From an uncultured Clostridia bacterium (GTDB taxonomy: Bacteria > Bacillota > Clostridia > Oscillospirales > Acutalibacteraceae), in NCBI GenBank assembly GCA_947624865.1, contig CANQMH010000012.1:1-34169 (forward strand): a stretch of 34,169 nt of DNA, read 5' to 3'. The notes beneath the pieces were generated by a model, which was given only the letters and a program-made list of their open reading frames with translations, had not been told where the DNA came from and did no database searches. Below, piece by piece: positions 7,611 through 16,300 of this stretch. How positions within the stretch are numbered: position 1 is the first letter of the stretch; each line of letters begins with the position of its first letter. The position numbers and the translations under genes are program-made.

Positions 7611-9758
7611 ATGGAATACTCAGAAGTTCTTGCACTGCAATTTAACATAAAAGAGGAGTACGCATCAAACATTATTTCTTTGCTTGATGACGGCAACACA
7701 ATTCCGTTTATTGCCCGATACAGAAAGGAAATGCATGGCTCAATGGATGACCAGCTTATTCGTGAGTTCAGTGAAAAGCTTGAATATCTGCGCGGTCTTG
7801 ACAAACGCAGAGAAGAGATCCGCACGTTTATCGATGCTCAGGAAAAGCTAACGGATGAAATTTCAGCTTTGCTCGATAAAGCCGAAACACTCAGCGAGCT
7901 TGAGGATATTTACCGTCCCTTCAGACCAAAGAGAAAGACAAGAGCGTCTGTTGCAAAAGAAAAAGGTCTGGAACCTCTGGCGCTTGAAATCATAAAGCAG
8001 GAAAAAGATTATGACCCCACGCAGTCAGCTGAAAGCTATATAAGTGAAGAAAAGGGAGTATTAACCGCCGAAGATGCTATTCAGGGTGCAATGGATATAA
8101 TAGCAGAGCAGGTTTCAGACAGCGCAGAAATCAGAAAGAGAATACGAAATCTTACAAATATTCACGGAGTGTTATCATCCGTTGCCACAGATTCGGAAAA
8201 GGACAGCGTTTATAGAATATACTACGATTTTAAAGAGTCTGTTAAGAGGATAGCAGGTCACAGAGTTCTTGCCATCAACAGGGGAGAGAAAGAAGGCTTT
8301 TTGAAAGTATCTGTTGAAATGGACAGCGAAAGACCGCTCAATACAATTATCAGGCTGTTAGATAAAGATACAAATCCTTTATGTTCCGATATTATCAGGG
8401 AAGCGTGTGCAGATTCCTATCAAAGGCTGATTTTCCCGTCAATTGAGCGTGAAGTGCGCAGCGACTTGACTGACTCTGCCTCGGAAAATGCAATGAAGGT
8501 ATTTTCGGTAAATCTCAAACAGCTTTTAATGCAGCCTCCCGTAAAGGGAAAGACTGTTCTCGGACTTGACCCCGGTTATCGCACAGGATGTAAGGTGGCT
8601 GTCGTAGATGATACAGGGAAAGTGCTTGATACTGCTGTGATTTATCCTACTCATTCAGACAAAAAAGTTCAGGAGTCAAAGCAAACGCTCCTACAACTTA
8701 TAAAAAAGCATAATGTCGATATAATTTCAATCGGAAACGGCACGGCGAGCAAGGAAACCGAGATGTTTACGGCTGAAACCATAAAAGAGGCAGACCATAG
8801 TGTTTATTATATGGTAGTCAGCGAGGCAGGTGCGTCGGTTTACTCTGCATCGAAACTTGCCGCTACAGAACTGCCCGAGCTTGACCTTACGCTAAGAAGC
8901 GCAGTTTCAATAGCACGACGTTTGCAGGATCCCCTTGCAGAGCTTGTAAAAATAGAGCCTAAAGCAATAGGCGTAGGGCAGTATCAGCACGATATGCCGC
9001 AGAAAAGACTCGGAGAAACTCTCGACGGAGTTGTTGAGTACTGCGTAAACTCAGTCGGCGCAGACTTAAATACAGCATCTCCTGCACTCTTGCTCAGAGT
9101 ATCGGGGCTTAACTCGACTGTCTGCAAAAATATTGTTGCCTACCGTGAGGAGAACGGGGCATTTTCTTCGCGTGCCGAGCTGAAAAAGGTTCCTAAGCTT
9201 GGTCCAAAGGCATTTGAGCAGTGCGCGGGATTTTTGCGAGTTCCCGAAAGTAAAAATCCGCTTGATAATACAGGCGTTCATCCTGAAAGCTACAAGAGCG
9301 CAAAGGAGCTACTTTCACTGCTTGATTATACTGATAAAGAAATAAATTCGGGAGATTTTTCAGATTTGCAGACAAGAGTAAAAAATGCAGGAACAAAAAC
9401 TCTTGCAGATAAACTTGAAATAGGTTTGCCTACGCTTGACGATATTGTAAAAGAGCTTTCAAAGCCCGGACGTGACCCGCGTGACGAGATGCCTGCTCCA
9501 ATGCTGAGAACTGATATTCTGGATATTAAAGACTTAAAAGAGGGAATGGAGCTGAAAGGAACTGTACGCAATGTAATTGACTTTGGCGCATTCATTGACA
9601 TTGGAGTACATCAGGACGGACTTGTTCATATTTCTCAGATTTGCGAAAAATATATAAAACATCCCAGCGAGGTACTGAAAGTCGGCGATGTTGTAAACGT
9701 AAAAATCCTTTCGGTTGACGCAGATAAAAACAGAATATCGCTTACAATGAAATTTTAA
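7611..9758 (+). CDS. tex: Tex family RNA-binding transcription accessory protein
   Basis: Tex is a cytoplasmic nucleic-acid-binding protein related to eukaryotic Spt6; its exact bacterial role is unsettled. The 715-aa product shows the usual order. The N-terminal helical part contains NTIPFIARYRKEMHGSMDD and LEDIYRPFRPKRKTRAS. A YqgF/RNase H-like domain begins at VLGLDPGYRTGCKVAVVD (from about residue 316). The helix-hairpin-helix segment contains VEYCVNSVGADLNTASPALL and FSSRAELKKVPKLGPKAFEQ. The C-terminal S1 domain (about 641-712) contains LKGTVRNVIDFGAFIDIGVH. The ATG at 7611 is preferred because GGAGG lies 8 bases before it; a TTG at 7599 contains that site. It is transcribed alone from the repeat-borne promoter and closed by a terminator. 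Confidence 0.95.
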   Translation: MEYSEVLALQFNIKEEYASNIISLLDDGNTIPFIARYRKEMHGSMDDQLIREFSEKLEYLRGLDKRREEIRTFIDAQEKLTDEISALLDKAETLSELEDIYRPFRPKRKTRASVAKEKGLEPLALEIIKQEKDYDPTQSAESYISEEKGVLTAEDAIQGAMDIIAEQVSDSAEIRKRIRNLTNIHGVLSSVATDSEKDSVYRIYYDFKESVKRIAGHRVLAINRGEKEGFLKVSVEMDSERPLNTIIRLLDKDTNPLCSDIIREACADSYQRLIFPSIEREVRSDLTDSASENAMKVFSVNLKQLLMQPPVKGKTVLGLDPGYRTGCKVAVVDDTGKVLDTAVIYPTHSDKKVQESKQTLLQLIKKHNVDIISIGNGTASKETEMFTAETIKEADHSVYYMVVSEAGASVYSASKLAATELPELDLTLRSAVSIARRLQDPLAELVKIEPKAIGVGQYQHDMPQKRLGETLDGVVEYCVNSVGADLNTASPALLLRVSGLNSTVCKNIVAYREENGAFSSRAELKKVPKLGPKAFEQCAGFLRVPESKNPLDNTGVHPESYKSAKELLSLLDYTDKEINSGDFSDLQTRVKNAGTKTLADKLEIGLPTLDDIVKELSKPGRDPRDEMPAPMLRTDILDIKDLKEGMELKGTVRNVIDFGAFIDIGVHQDGLVHISQICEKYIKHPSEVLKVGDVVNVKILSVDADKNRISLTMKF

Positions 9759-9771
9759 TAATATTATATAC

Positions 9772-9812
9772 AAAAAAGGCTGTCTTGTTTTATGGCAAGA
9801 CAGCCTATTGTT
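9772..9812 (+). terminator. Terminator after tex
   Basis: AGGCTGTCTTG (9777-9787) pairs perfectly with CAAGACAGCCT (9796-9806), is preceded by six A's and followed by a T-rich tail. It may also serve the converging cyclophilin gene. Confidence 0.85.
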
Positions 9813-9868
9813 TATGTTATTCAGTTTTTAGAATATGCTCTATTGTTGCATTACAGATAAAAAATTTA

Positions 9869-10489
9869 TTAAATAATCTTAATTGAATTAATAATAGGTT
9901 GATTTTTCTTTTCAACAGTGCCGTTGCTGTCGGTAACAGGAGTGTTTTCGCAGATTTTATCAACTATGTCCATACCGTCAGTTACATATCCGAAAGCCGC
10001 ATAGTCGCCGTCGAGAAAAGTGCTGTCCTTATGAACAATAAAAAATTGTGAGCTTGCGCTGTCATAATCCTGTGAACGAGCCATAGAAATTGCGCCTCTT
10101 GTGTGCGAAAGATTGTTTTGAACGCCGTTATTGGAAAACTCACCTTTAATTTCTTCATCACTTCCGCCCATACCGGTTCCTTCAGGGTCGCCGCCCTGCA
10201 TCATAAAACCTTCAATAATTCTGTGAAATGTCAGACCGTCATAAAATCCTTCTTTTGCAAGCTTAACAAAGTTTGCAACGGTAATGGGAGCGGCATCAGC
10301 GTCAAGCTCAACTGTGATTTTACCGTAATCCTTAATGTCAATAACAGCGGTAGTTTTACCGCTTGATGCTGATGACTCTTCGTCACTGCCTGAACATCCG
10401 CCGAGAACACCGCAGGAAGCAACTGCAATCATAACGCATAAAATGCTTATCAGCTTAATAGAAACTGTTTTAATTTTAGAATTTTTCAT
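9869..10489 (-). CDS. Secreted peptidyl-prolyl cis-trans isomerase lipoprotein (cyclophilin)
   Basis: The 206-aa protein has a basic N-terminus and hydrophobic signal. Two possible lipobox cysteines follow, C26 in VASC and C32 in LGGC, then a Ser-rich linker. The cyclophilin domain starts near residue 45 and includes FVKLAKEGFYDGLTFHRIIE, FMMQGGDPEGTG, the catalytic Arg in FHR, and SSQFFIVHKDSTFLDGDYAA. It should catalyse proline isomerisation in proteins folding outside the membrane. The ATG at 10489 has an AAAGGAA site. It is monocistronic, with a promoter at 10536-10564 that sits back to back with the exporter promoter. Confidence 0.93.
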   Translation of the reverse strand: MKNSKIKTVSIKLISILCVMIAVASCGVLGGCSGSDEESSASSGKTTAVIDIKDYGKITVELDADAAPITVANFVKLAKEGFYDGLTFHRIIEGFMMQGGDPEGTGMGGSDEEIKGEFSNNGVQNNLSHTRGAISMARSQDYDSASSQFFIVHKDSTFLDGDYAAFGYVTDGMDIVDKICENTPVTDSNGTVEKKNQPIINSIKII

Positions 10490-10535
10490 ATTTTGTATTC
10501 CTTTCTGTTTTAAAAATCAAAATAATAACAAATTT

Positions 10536-10564
10536 ATTTTATCATTATTTATCAGACAAATCAA
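10536..10564 (-). promoter_or_regulatory. Promoter of the cyclophilin gene
   Basis: On the minus strand TTGATT (10564-10559) and TAAAAT (10541-10536) are 17 bases apart, about 45 bases before the start codon. Confidence 0.6.
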
Positions 10565-10570
10565 CCTTAA

Positions 10571-10599
10571 TTGACACTAAAACATTAATATGCTAAAAT
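10571..10599 (+). promoter_or_regulatory. Promoter of the polysaccharide exporter operon
   Basis: TTGACA (10571-10576) and TAAAAT (10594-10599) with a 17-base spacer form a near-consensus promoter. Its -35 box is six bases from the -35 box of the divergent cyclophilin promoter. Confidence 0.75.
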
Positions 10600-10608
10600 T
10601 TATAACGT

Positions 10609-10635
10609 AATATTTTACGTAATACGTAAAATATT
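10609..10635. promoter_or_regulatory. Palindrome at the exporter transcription start
   Basis: AATATTTTACGT and ACGTAAAATATT are perfect 12-base arms around AAT. The site begins 10 bases after the -10 box, where transcription should start. It is a candidate operator; as RNA it would be an AT-rich 5' hairpin. Confidence 0.5.
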
Positions 10636-10701
10636 GCATTAAAAAGGATGAGTGGTATAAATTTTATATTTATAATCCAAAAATAAAAGAGGGGTGAGGG
10701 A

Positions 10702-11544
10702 ATGAAGAACGACAGCATAACAATAATAAGCTCAAAGCGAAAGATACTAAACATTAATCTTAAAGAAATCTGGCAATACCGTGACCTTGTTATGCTTTTT
10801 GTAAAGCGTGACCTCAAAAATTCCTACAAACAGACGATTCTCGGACCCTTGTGGATAATCATAAACCCGTTTCTCACAACGCTGGTATTTACAGTAATTT
10901 TCGGAATGATAGCAAACATATCGACAGACGGAATACCTCAGTTTCTGTTTTATATGTCGGGCAATATTCTGTGGTCGTTTTTTTCAAGCTGTTTAAATCG
11001 AAGCTCGTCAACCTTTTTAAGTAACGCAAGGCTATTCGGCAAAGTATATTTTCCGCGTCTTGTAATGCCGATTTCGGGAATAATCTACAATTCAGTTACT
11101 TTTCTTGTACAGTTTGCGGTATTTATAATTCTTATACTTATATATATGTTTTCGGGATATAACGTGCATCCGAACCTGCTTGTACTGCTGCTGCCTGTAT
11201 TAATGCTACAGGCTTCGCTTCTCGGAACGGGATTCGGACTGATAATATCCTCGGTTACAACAAAATACCGCGACCTAAACGTGCTTGTATCATTTGGAGT
11301 AACATTATGGATGTATCTTACCCCTGTAGTGTATCCGACGTCTCAGGTACCCGAAAATTTCAGAACATTAATAATGCTAAATCCTGTTGCGCCGATTGTA
11401 GAAACTTTTCGATATGCGTTTCTCGGAAGCGGAACATTCGAGTGGTATTATCTGTTAATCAGCATATTTGTAACAGCAGCGGTGCTGATTTTCGGAATAA
11501 TAGTATTCAAATATGTTGAAAAAGATTTTATAGATACGGTTTGA
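10702..11544 (+). CDS. Polysaccharide ABC exporter permease (Wzm/TagG type)
   Basis: The 280-aa integral membrane protein has about six hydrophobic segments and the ABC-2 family signature LLFVKRDLKNSYKQT-like region (here MLFVKRDLKNSYKQT), followed by LGPLWIIINPFLTTLVFT. Relatives export O-antigen, teichoic acid or other lipid-linked glycans across the plasma membrane. The ATG at 10702 has a GAGGGG/GAGGG purine stretch upstream. The stop overlaps the start of the ATPase gene (TGATG), so the two are translated together. No glycosyltransferase or glycan synthesis gene lies nearby, so the substrate cannot be named. Confidence 0.92.
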   Translation: MKNDSITIISSKRKILNINLKEIWQYRDLVMLFVKRDLKNSYKQTILGPLWIIINPFLTTLVFTVIFGMIANISTDGIPQFLFYMSGNILWSFFSSCLNRSSSTFLSNARLFGKVYFPRLVMPISGIIYNSVTFLVQFAVFIILILIYMFSGYNVHPNLLVLLLPVLMLQASLLGTGFGLIISSVTTKYRDLNVLVSFGVTLWMYLTPVVYPTSQVPENFRTLIMLNPVAPIVETFRYAFLGSGTFEWYYLLISIFVTAAVLIFGIIVFKYVEKDFIDTV

Positions 11545-12818
11545 TGAATATGAATGACAACTGCGTTATAAAAACAGAGAACCTCACAAAAGAATACAGA
11601 TTAGGAGCAATCGGAACAGGAACGCTCCGCCGAGATTTGCAGAGCTGGTACGCAAAGAAGAGAGGGAAACAAGACCCTAACATTCGCATAGGAGCAAAGA
11701 CCTACGAAAAAGGCGACAGATTTCTCGCGCTTGACGGGCTCAGCATAGAAATCAATCGAGGAGAGCGCGTAGGAATAATCGGAGCAAACGGAGCAGGGAA
11801 GTCAACATTTCTGAAACTGCTTTCGCGGATAACCTCTCCGACGGACGGAAACATAATGTTTAAAGGAAGAATAGCGAGTATGCTGGAAGTCGGCACAGGC
11901 TTTAGCGGCGAGCTGACGGGACGAGAGAACATATATCTCAACGGAGCAATTCTCGGAATGAGCAAAACGGAAGTAGCTTCAAAAATAGATAAAATTATAG
12001 AGTTTTCCGAATGTGATAAATTTATAGACACACCCGTAAAGCGATATTCTTCAGGAATGTTCGTAAAACTTGCATTTGCAGTAGCGGCGCACCTTGACGC
12101 AGAGATAATGATAATGGATGAAGTTCTTGCAGTCGGCGATATGCAGTTTCAGCAAAAGTGCATCAAAAAGATGCGCGACCTTGCGCTTAACGATAACAGA
12201 ACGGTACTTTACGTGTCGCATAATATGAACACGATTCGCGAGCTGTGCAGCCGCTGTATAGTTTTACAGCACGGAAAAATGATATATGACGGCGAAGTTG
12301 ATGAAGCAATAAAGGTGTATCTCGGCGGAGAGCAGGGTGACTTTTTGAGCCATGATTACAGTGATTCAAGGCACAAAGAGCCGTCCGAGAGAAATGAAAT
12401 CAATCTTAAATCTGCAAAATATTACGGAAAGACAGACAATATATTTAATGATAACGAAAAAATACCGCTTGAGCTAACCTGGCAAAACAAGGAGGACATA
12501 AAAAACCTTTGTCTGCGTGTTGAGGTAAGCGACTACCGCCGTTTTCCTGTAACAGCGTTTGTGATAGAAAATTTTTATTCCGGCAAAAAGGGAGAAGAGA
12601 ACACCCGGCGATTTAATATTGACATTTCGCGCATAGCGCGCGGTGGATATTATACACGATATGTATTTTATAACAGAAAGAGCGAATCCCAGCCTTTTGA
12701 AACTCTTGAAGTAGCGGCGGGATTAAGATTTCGCAAGCGTATGGCAGACAAGAATCAAAACCGATGGCAAAAATCATGGGGCAGCGTAATAATGGATGAA
12801 ATTGAACTGATAGAATAA
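11544..12818 (+). CDS. Polysaccharide ABC exporter ATPase with C-terminal substrate domain (Wzt/TagH type)
   Basis: The 424-aa partner of the permease. Residues 1 to about 250 form the ATPase: Walker A GANGAGKST, signature KRYSSGM, and Walker B IMIMDEVLAVGD followed by the switch region VSHNMNTIRELC. Residues about 280-424 form an extra beta-rich domain (LELTWQNKEDIKNLCLRVEV, then GGYYTRYVFYNR), as in Wzt proteins whose C-terminal domain binds the glycan end. The start is ATG at 11544, overlapping the permease stop; an ATG two codons later is possible. A long insertion before Walker A (residues about 30-60, basic) is typical of TagH-like exporters. A strong terminator follows. Confidence 0.93.
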   Translation: MNMNDNCVIKTENLTKEYRLGAIGTGTLRRDLQSWYAKKRGKQDPNIRIGAKTYEKGDRFLALDGLSIEINRGERVGIIGANGAGKSTFLKLLSRITSPTDGNIMFKGRIASMLEVGTGFSGELTGRENIYLNGAILGMSKTEVASKIDKIIEFSECDKFIDTPVKRYSSGMFVKLAFAVAAHLDAEIMIMDEVLAVGDMQFQQKCIKKMRDLALNDNRTVLYVSHNMNTIRELCSRCIVLQHGKMIYDGEVDEAIKVYLGGEQGDFLSHDYSDSRHKEPSERNEINLKSAKYYGKTDNIFNDNEKIPLELTWQNKEDIKNLCLRVEVSDYRRFPVTAFVIENFYSGKKGEENTRRFNIDISRIARGGYYTRYVFYNRKSESQPFETLEVAAGLRFRKRMADKNQNRWQKSWGSVIMDEIELIE

Positions 12819-12833
12819 TGTATTTTTCACACA

Positions 12834-12878
12834 ACAACCGTATGCAAGCTTAAACTAAGCCTGCATACGGTTGTTTTT
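12834..12878 (+). terminator. Terminator after the exporter operon
   Basis: An 18-base stem with one mismatch (arms ACAACCGTATGCA.. and ..TGCATACGGTTGT) closes on AAAC, followed by TTTTT. Confidence 0.88.
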
Positions 12879-13104
12879 GCTTTATAGGAAATTGCTCTGC
12901 ACGAATTGTGAGCTCAGTTACGCCGCTTTAGTTATTATTATTAAAAAGAATAATACAGTAAAAATATATTTTATAACACTTACCCATTAATCTACAAAAT
13001 ACGATAGAATACCAAAAAATTCTTGCTATTTGCACAAAATTGCTTTGTTTCAACTGTGCAATTCGACAAAATTCTAAATTATTTAAGAAAATTCTACATA
13101 AATC

Positions 13105-13133
13105 TTGAAAATCCATTATAATTATGATACAAT
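13105..13133 (+). promoter_or_regulatory. Promoter of the giant secreted protein
   Basis: TTGAAA (13105-13110) and TACAAT (13128-13133) are separated by 17 bases. Transcription would start near 13140. Confidence 0.6.
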
Positions 13134-13199
13134 AATACCAAATTAAATAGATGCGTTTACAACTTATTGTGCATAATTGTTATTAATTTCACAGCAACT

Positions 13200-13225
13200 A
13201 ACATTGTGGTCAGACAATGTTTTTT
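13200..13225 (+). terminator. Attenuator-like hairpin in the leader
   Basis: AACATTGT pairs with ACAATGTT around GGTCAG, followed by a T run. It lies between the promoter and the start codon, where a terminator would reduce or condition expression. Confidence 0.5.
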
Positions 13226-13317
13226 ATATAAAATATTCATTAAATTCAGATGTGCCGTCAAATTATTTGAGCGTTTTACAGATGGTACGTCTTAAATTGA
13301 GTTATGGAGGTAATTAA

Positions 13318-16300
13318 ATGAAACAATTAAAATTTAATTCTGGTTATGGAGGGAAAGAAGTGAAAACAACAATTAAACGCGTCAGCAAGCGAACATTGTC
13401 TATCGTTCTGACAATACTGATTTCAATGTCAACAATGCTGATTGGTATGGTTAGTACAAATGCTGTCATTGATAACAGTGGTTATATCTACTTTGTAAAA
13501 CCGAGCAACTGGACATCATCTTATGTTGAATTTATGGTTGGTCACTCTAGCTTTTCACGCGGTTACGATATGAAGCTTGTTCCTAATACAGATAACTTAT
13601 ATGCTTGCCAAGCTGATAATTGGGGTGATGCAACAGAGTTTGCTTTCTTTAATACCTCTGGTCACTGGGATGATGAGAATAGCACAATTTCTCACAGATC
13701 AGCCTATGCTGACAATTACACGGCGGTTAAGAGTGGTTACAATTTAACAAGCAAACAGTATTTTCTTGCTAAGCCTACAACCGATAGCAGTGGCAAAGCT
13801 AACAAAGGTGCTGCTATTACTATGTCGAAATTTGGCACTGCTATAACCAGTCTTAATAATACTCAAACTTTTGGTGTAAGAACAGCAGGAGTTGATAGTG
13901 ATTCATATACTGCTCCGTCTTCTTCACCGGCGACAGTGTCATTATCCGGTTATTATTTTAGCAGTTCTTATAATTCAACTACATCAAGAACAGCTTCTGT
14001 AAGTAAGAGTTCTCCTACTAACAGCAATACTGCTTCTATTGGTTATTTAGCAAAAGTAACCCTTTCATATTCAAACCTTGATTCAAATTACCAATTTGTT
14101 GGCTGGTATAATTCAAACAGTGTACAGTTGAGTGCGAGCGCTTCCTATACTTACTATCCAACAGCTGCAACCACAGTGTATGCACATTTTAAAAAATTAA
14201 ACTACGATGTTTCTGCGCAGGCAAGATATCAGGATTATGATCCCAATACTGATAAATACAAAGCAATAGCTAATGCCCCATCTTCTGTAGGTACTGCGAC
14301 AGCAAATCCAACTTCAGTAAAAAAAGGTACATCTACAACTTTATCAGCAAATGTTGTAAATCCAAATTATGAATTTGCCGGTTGGTACACTAATTCTGCT
14401 TGTTCAGGTGATAGTATCTCTAGTAATCTTACACATTCAGCAATTCCAACCGGTGATGTAACTTATTATGCATTATTTAAAGAGAAGAAGCCTGATAAGT
14501 ATGATTTGTCAGTTCAGAATGCTGACACGGTAACGGTTACTGCAAAATATAACAACACTACTGTTGCTGAAGGACAAACTATCAGTAAATTAGTACCTGC
14601 TGGTGCTACTGTAACAGTAAATATTAGCGGTATACCTAATGATAAAAAATGTACCGTATCAGTAAATGACGGTAATGTTTCTGTTACAGGTTCAGGAAGC
14701 TCCTACACATTTACAATGCCGGACGCTAATGCTACTGTAGTTGTTACTCTTGCAGACAAACAGAAATATACTGTTACTGCAAAATCAAATAATAATTCAT
14801 ATGGTACAGTATCGCCTGCATCAAAAACTGTTTATGAAGGCGACTCGTTAACTGTTACTGCAACAGCAAAAAGTGGTTATACTTTCAAGGAATGGACTGC
14901 TTCAGGTGTTACACTATCGCAAAAAACAAACAAGTCGCTTACTCTTACAAATATTAATTCTGATATTAAATTAACAGCTAACTTTATTCAAGAAACAGGT
15001 ACATTAAAAAGTGGTTTACATTTAGTCTATGGTACTAATAGCGCTAATACTCCTGCAAATATGACAAGTAACCTTTCTGTTTATGAATTAAGTGACAAAA
15101 AATTTGTTGCAAGAATTCCTGCCGGTACTTTAAAGAAAAATACTGATTATTACTTTGCTTTGTCATCTTCAACTAAGTACTCAGAGATGTATTGGCAGGG
15201 TTGGCAAGCAGACGGCGGTACAAAGACTGATGATTATGCCGGTAAAGTACTTGTTAAGACAGATTATCCTGACGATATAGCTGTGAGTGTTGTAAGTAAT
15301 AGTGAGAAGGCTACTGGTGGAACTCATTATTTTCACTATGGTCATTTCAAAATAAATTCTGACATTGTAGAAAGTATTACCATTGTTGTCGGTGAAGATG
15401 ATGGTAAAGGAAATGTAAAAGAACCACATTATGAAGTAGTTCCTATATTCGAAACTGTTCCCGATGGTTCTGCTGCTGTTTATGTAAAAGACGGTACAGT
15501 TGCTTCAAGTGCAAAAACTACATCAATTTACGGTGAAACAACAATTAAGCAAAATGATGGAATTACATTAAAACGAACTTCTGCAGACTATAGACTTTAT
15601 TTTGCAAAAGAAGGCTCTATTTTTGATGTTACAACAACACTTGGCAGTACATATAAAGATAAATATTTTGTTTACGCTTATGTTGTTAACGGAGATTCTT
15701 ACTATTTGGCTGAGGAAGGTTCAACTGATGGCGAATATTCAGCAGAAATTCCTGTCGAGGCCGGCGAGGATACATTGGAAATTACTCCTATATATTATGT
15801 AAAGGATTGCAAAACAGAAGGTAAATATATTACTGTATATGTTGATCTTAAAGACACAGATATTGATGATTGGGATGAAACATTAGCCGGTTATTCATCT
15901 TATTTGGATTCTGTGCATGGTGATGGTGACTTACCCGGACAACCGTTGCTTTATAATGATGCTCTTGATAAATATTTTTGCCGTGTAGCCAAAAATATAG
16001 ATGGAACAGATATTTCCGGTATCACATTTAATAACTATAATACTGATACCGTTCATAAAGAGCTTTTCCCGCAAAGCGGTTACGAACAAACTTACGACTA
16101 TGCTGCATTTGAAAATGTTAATAGTCTTGGAATTGAAGTTGTAGAGTTTGATATTCATCCAAGAACAAGTAGTACAACAAACAAAAGCATAGTTGACAGT
16201 GAAGAGCCTTTCGATTATGAAACATATGAGCAAAACAATGGTTGGGATACTTATACAAACATTAACGGAGAACAATCAGATCCGCTTGGAAATCCTGTTA

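Larger units (their letters stand above)
12879..13317 (+). other. Long AT-rich upstream region of the giant secreted protein
   Basis: This 439-base stretch holds no convincing gene. It contains a sigma-A type promoter at 13105-13133 and a terminator-like hairpin in the resulting leader at 13200-13225. The predicted leader is about 175 bases, long for a simple 5' UTR. Confidence 0.6.

Noticed and set aside
15931-16275. Antisense open frame of 114 codons inside the giant gene
   Set aside because: It is a shadow of the sense gene: no ribosome site, no recognisable protein, and the sense frame has clear domains.
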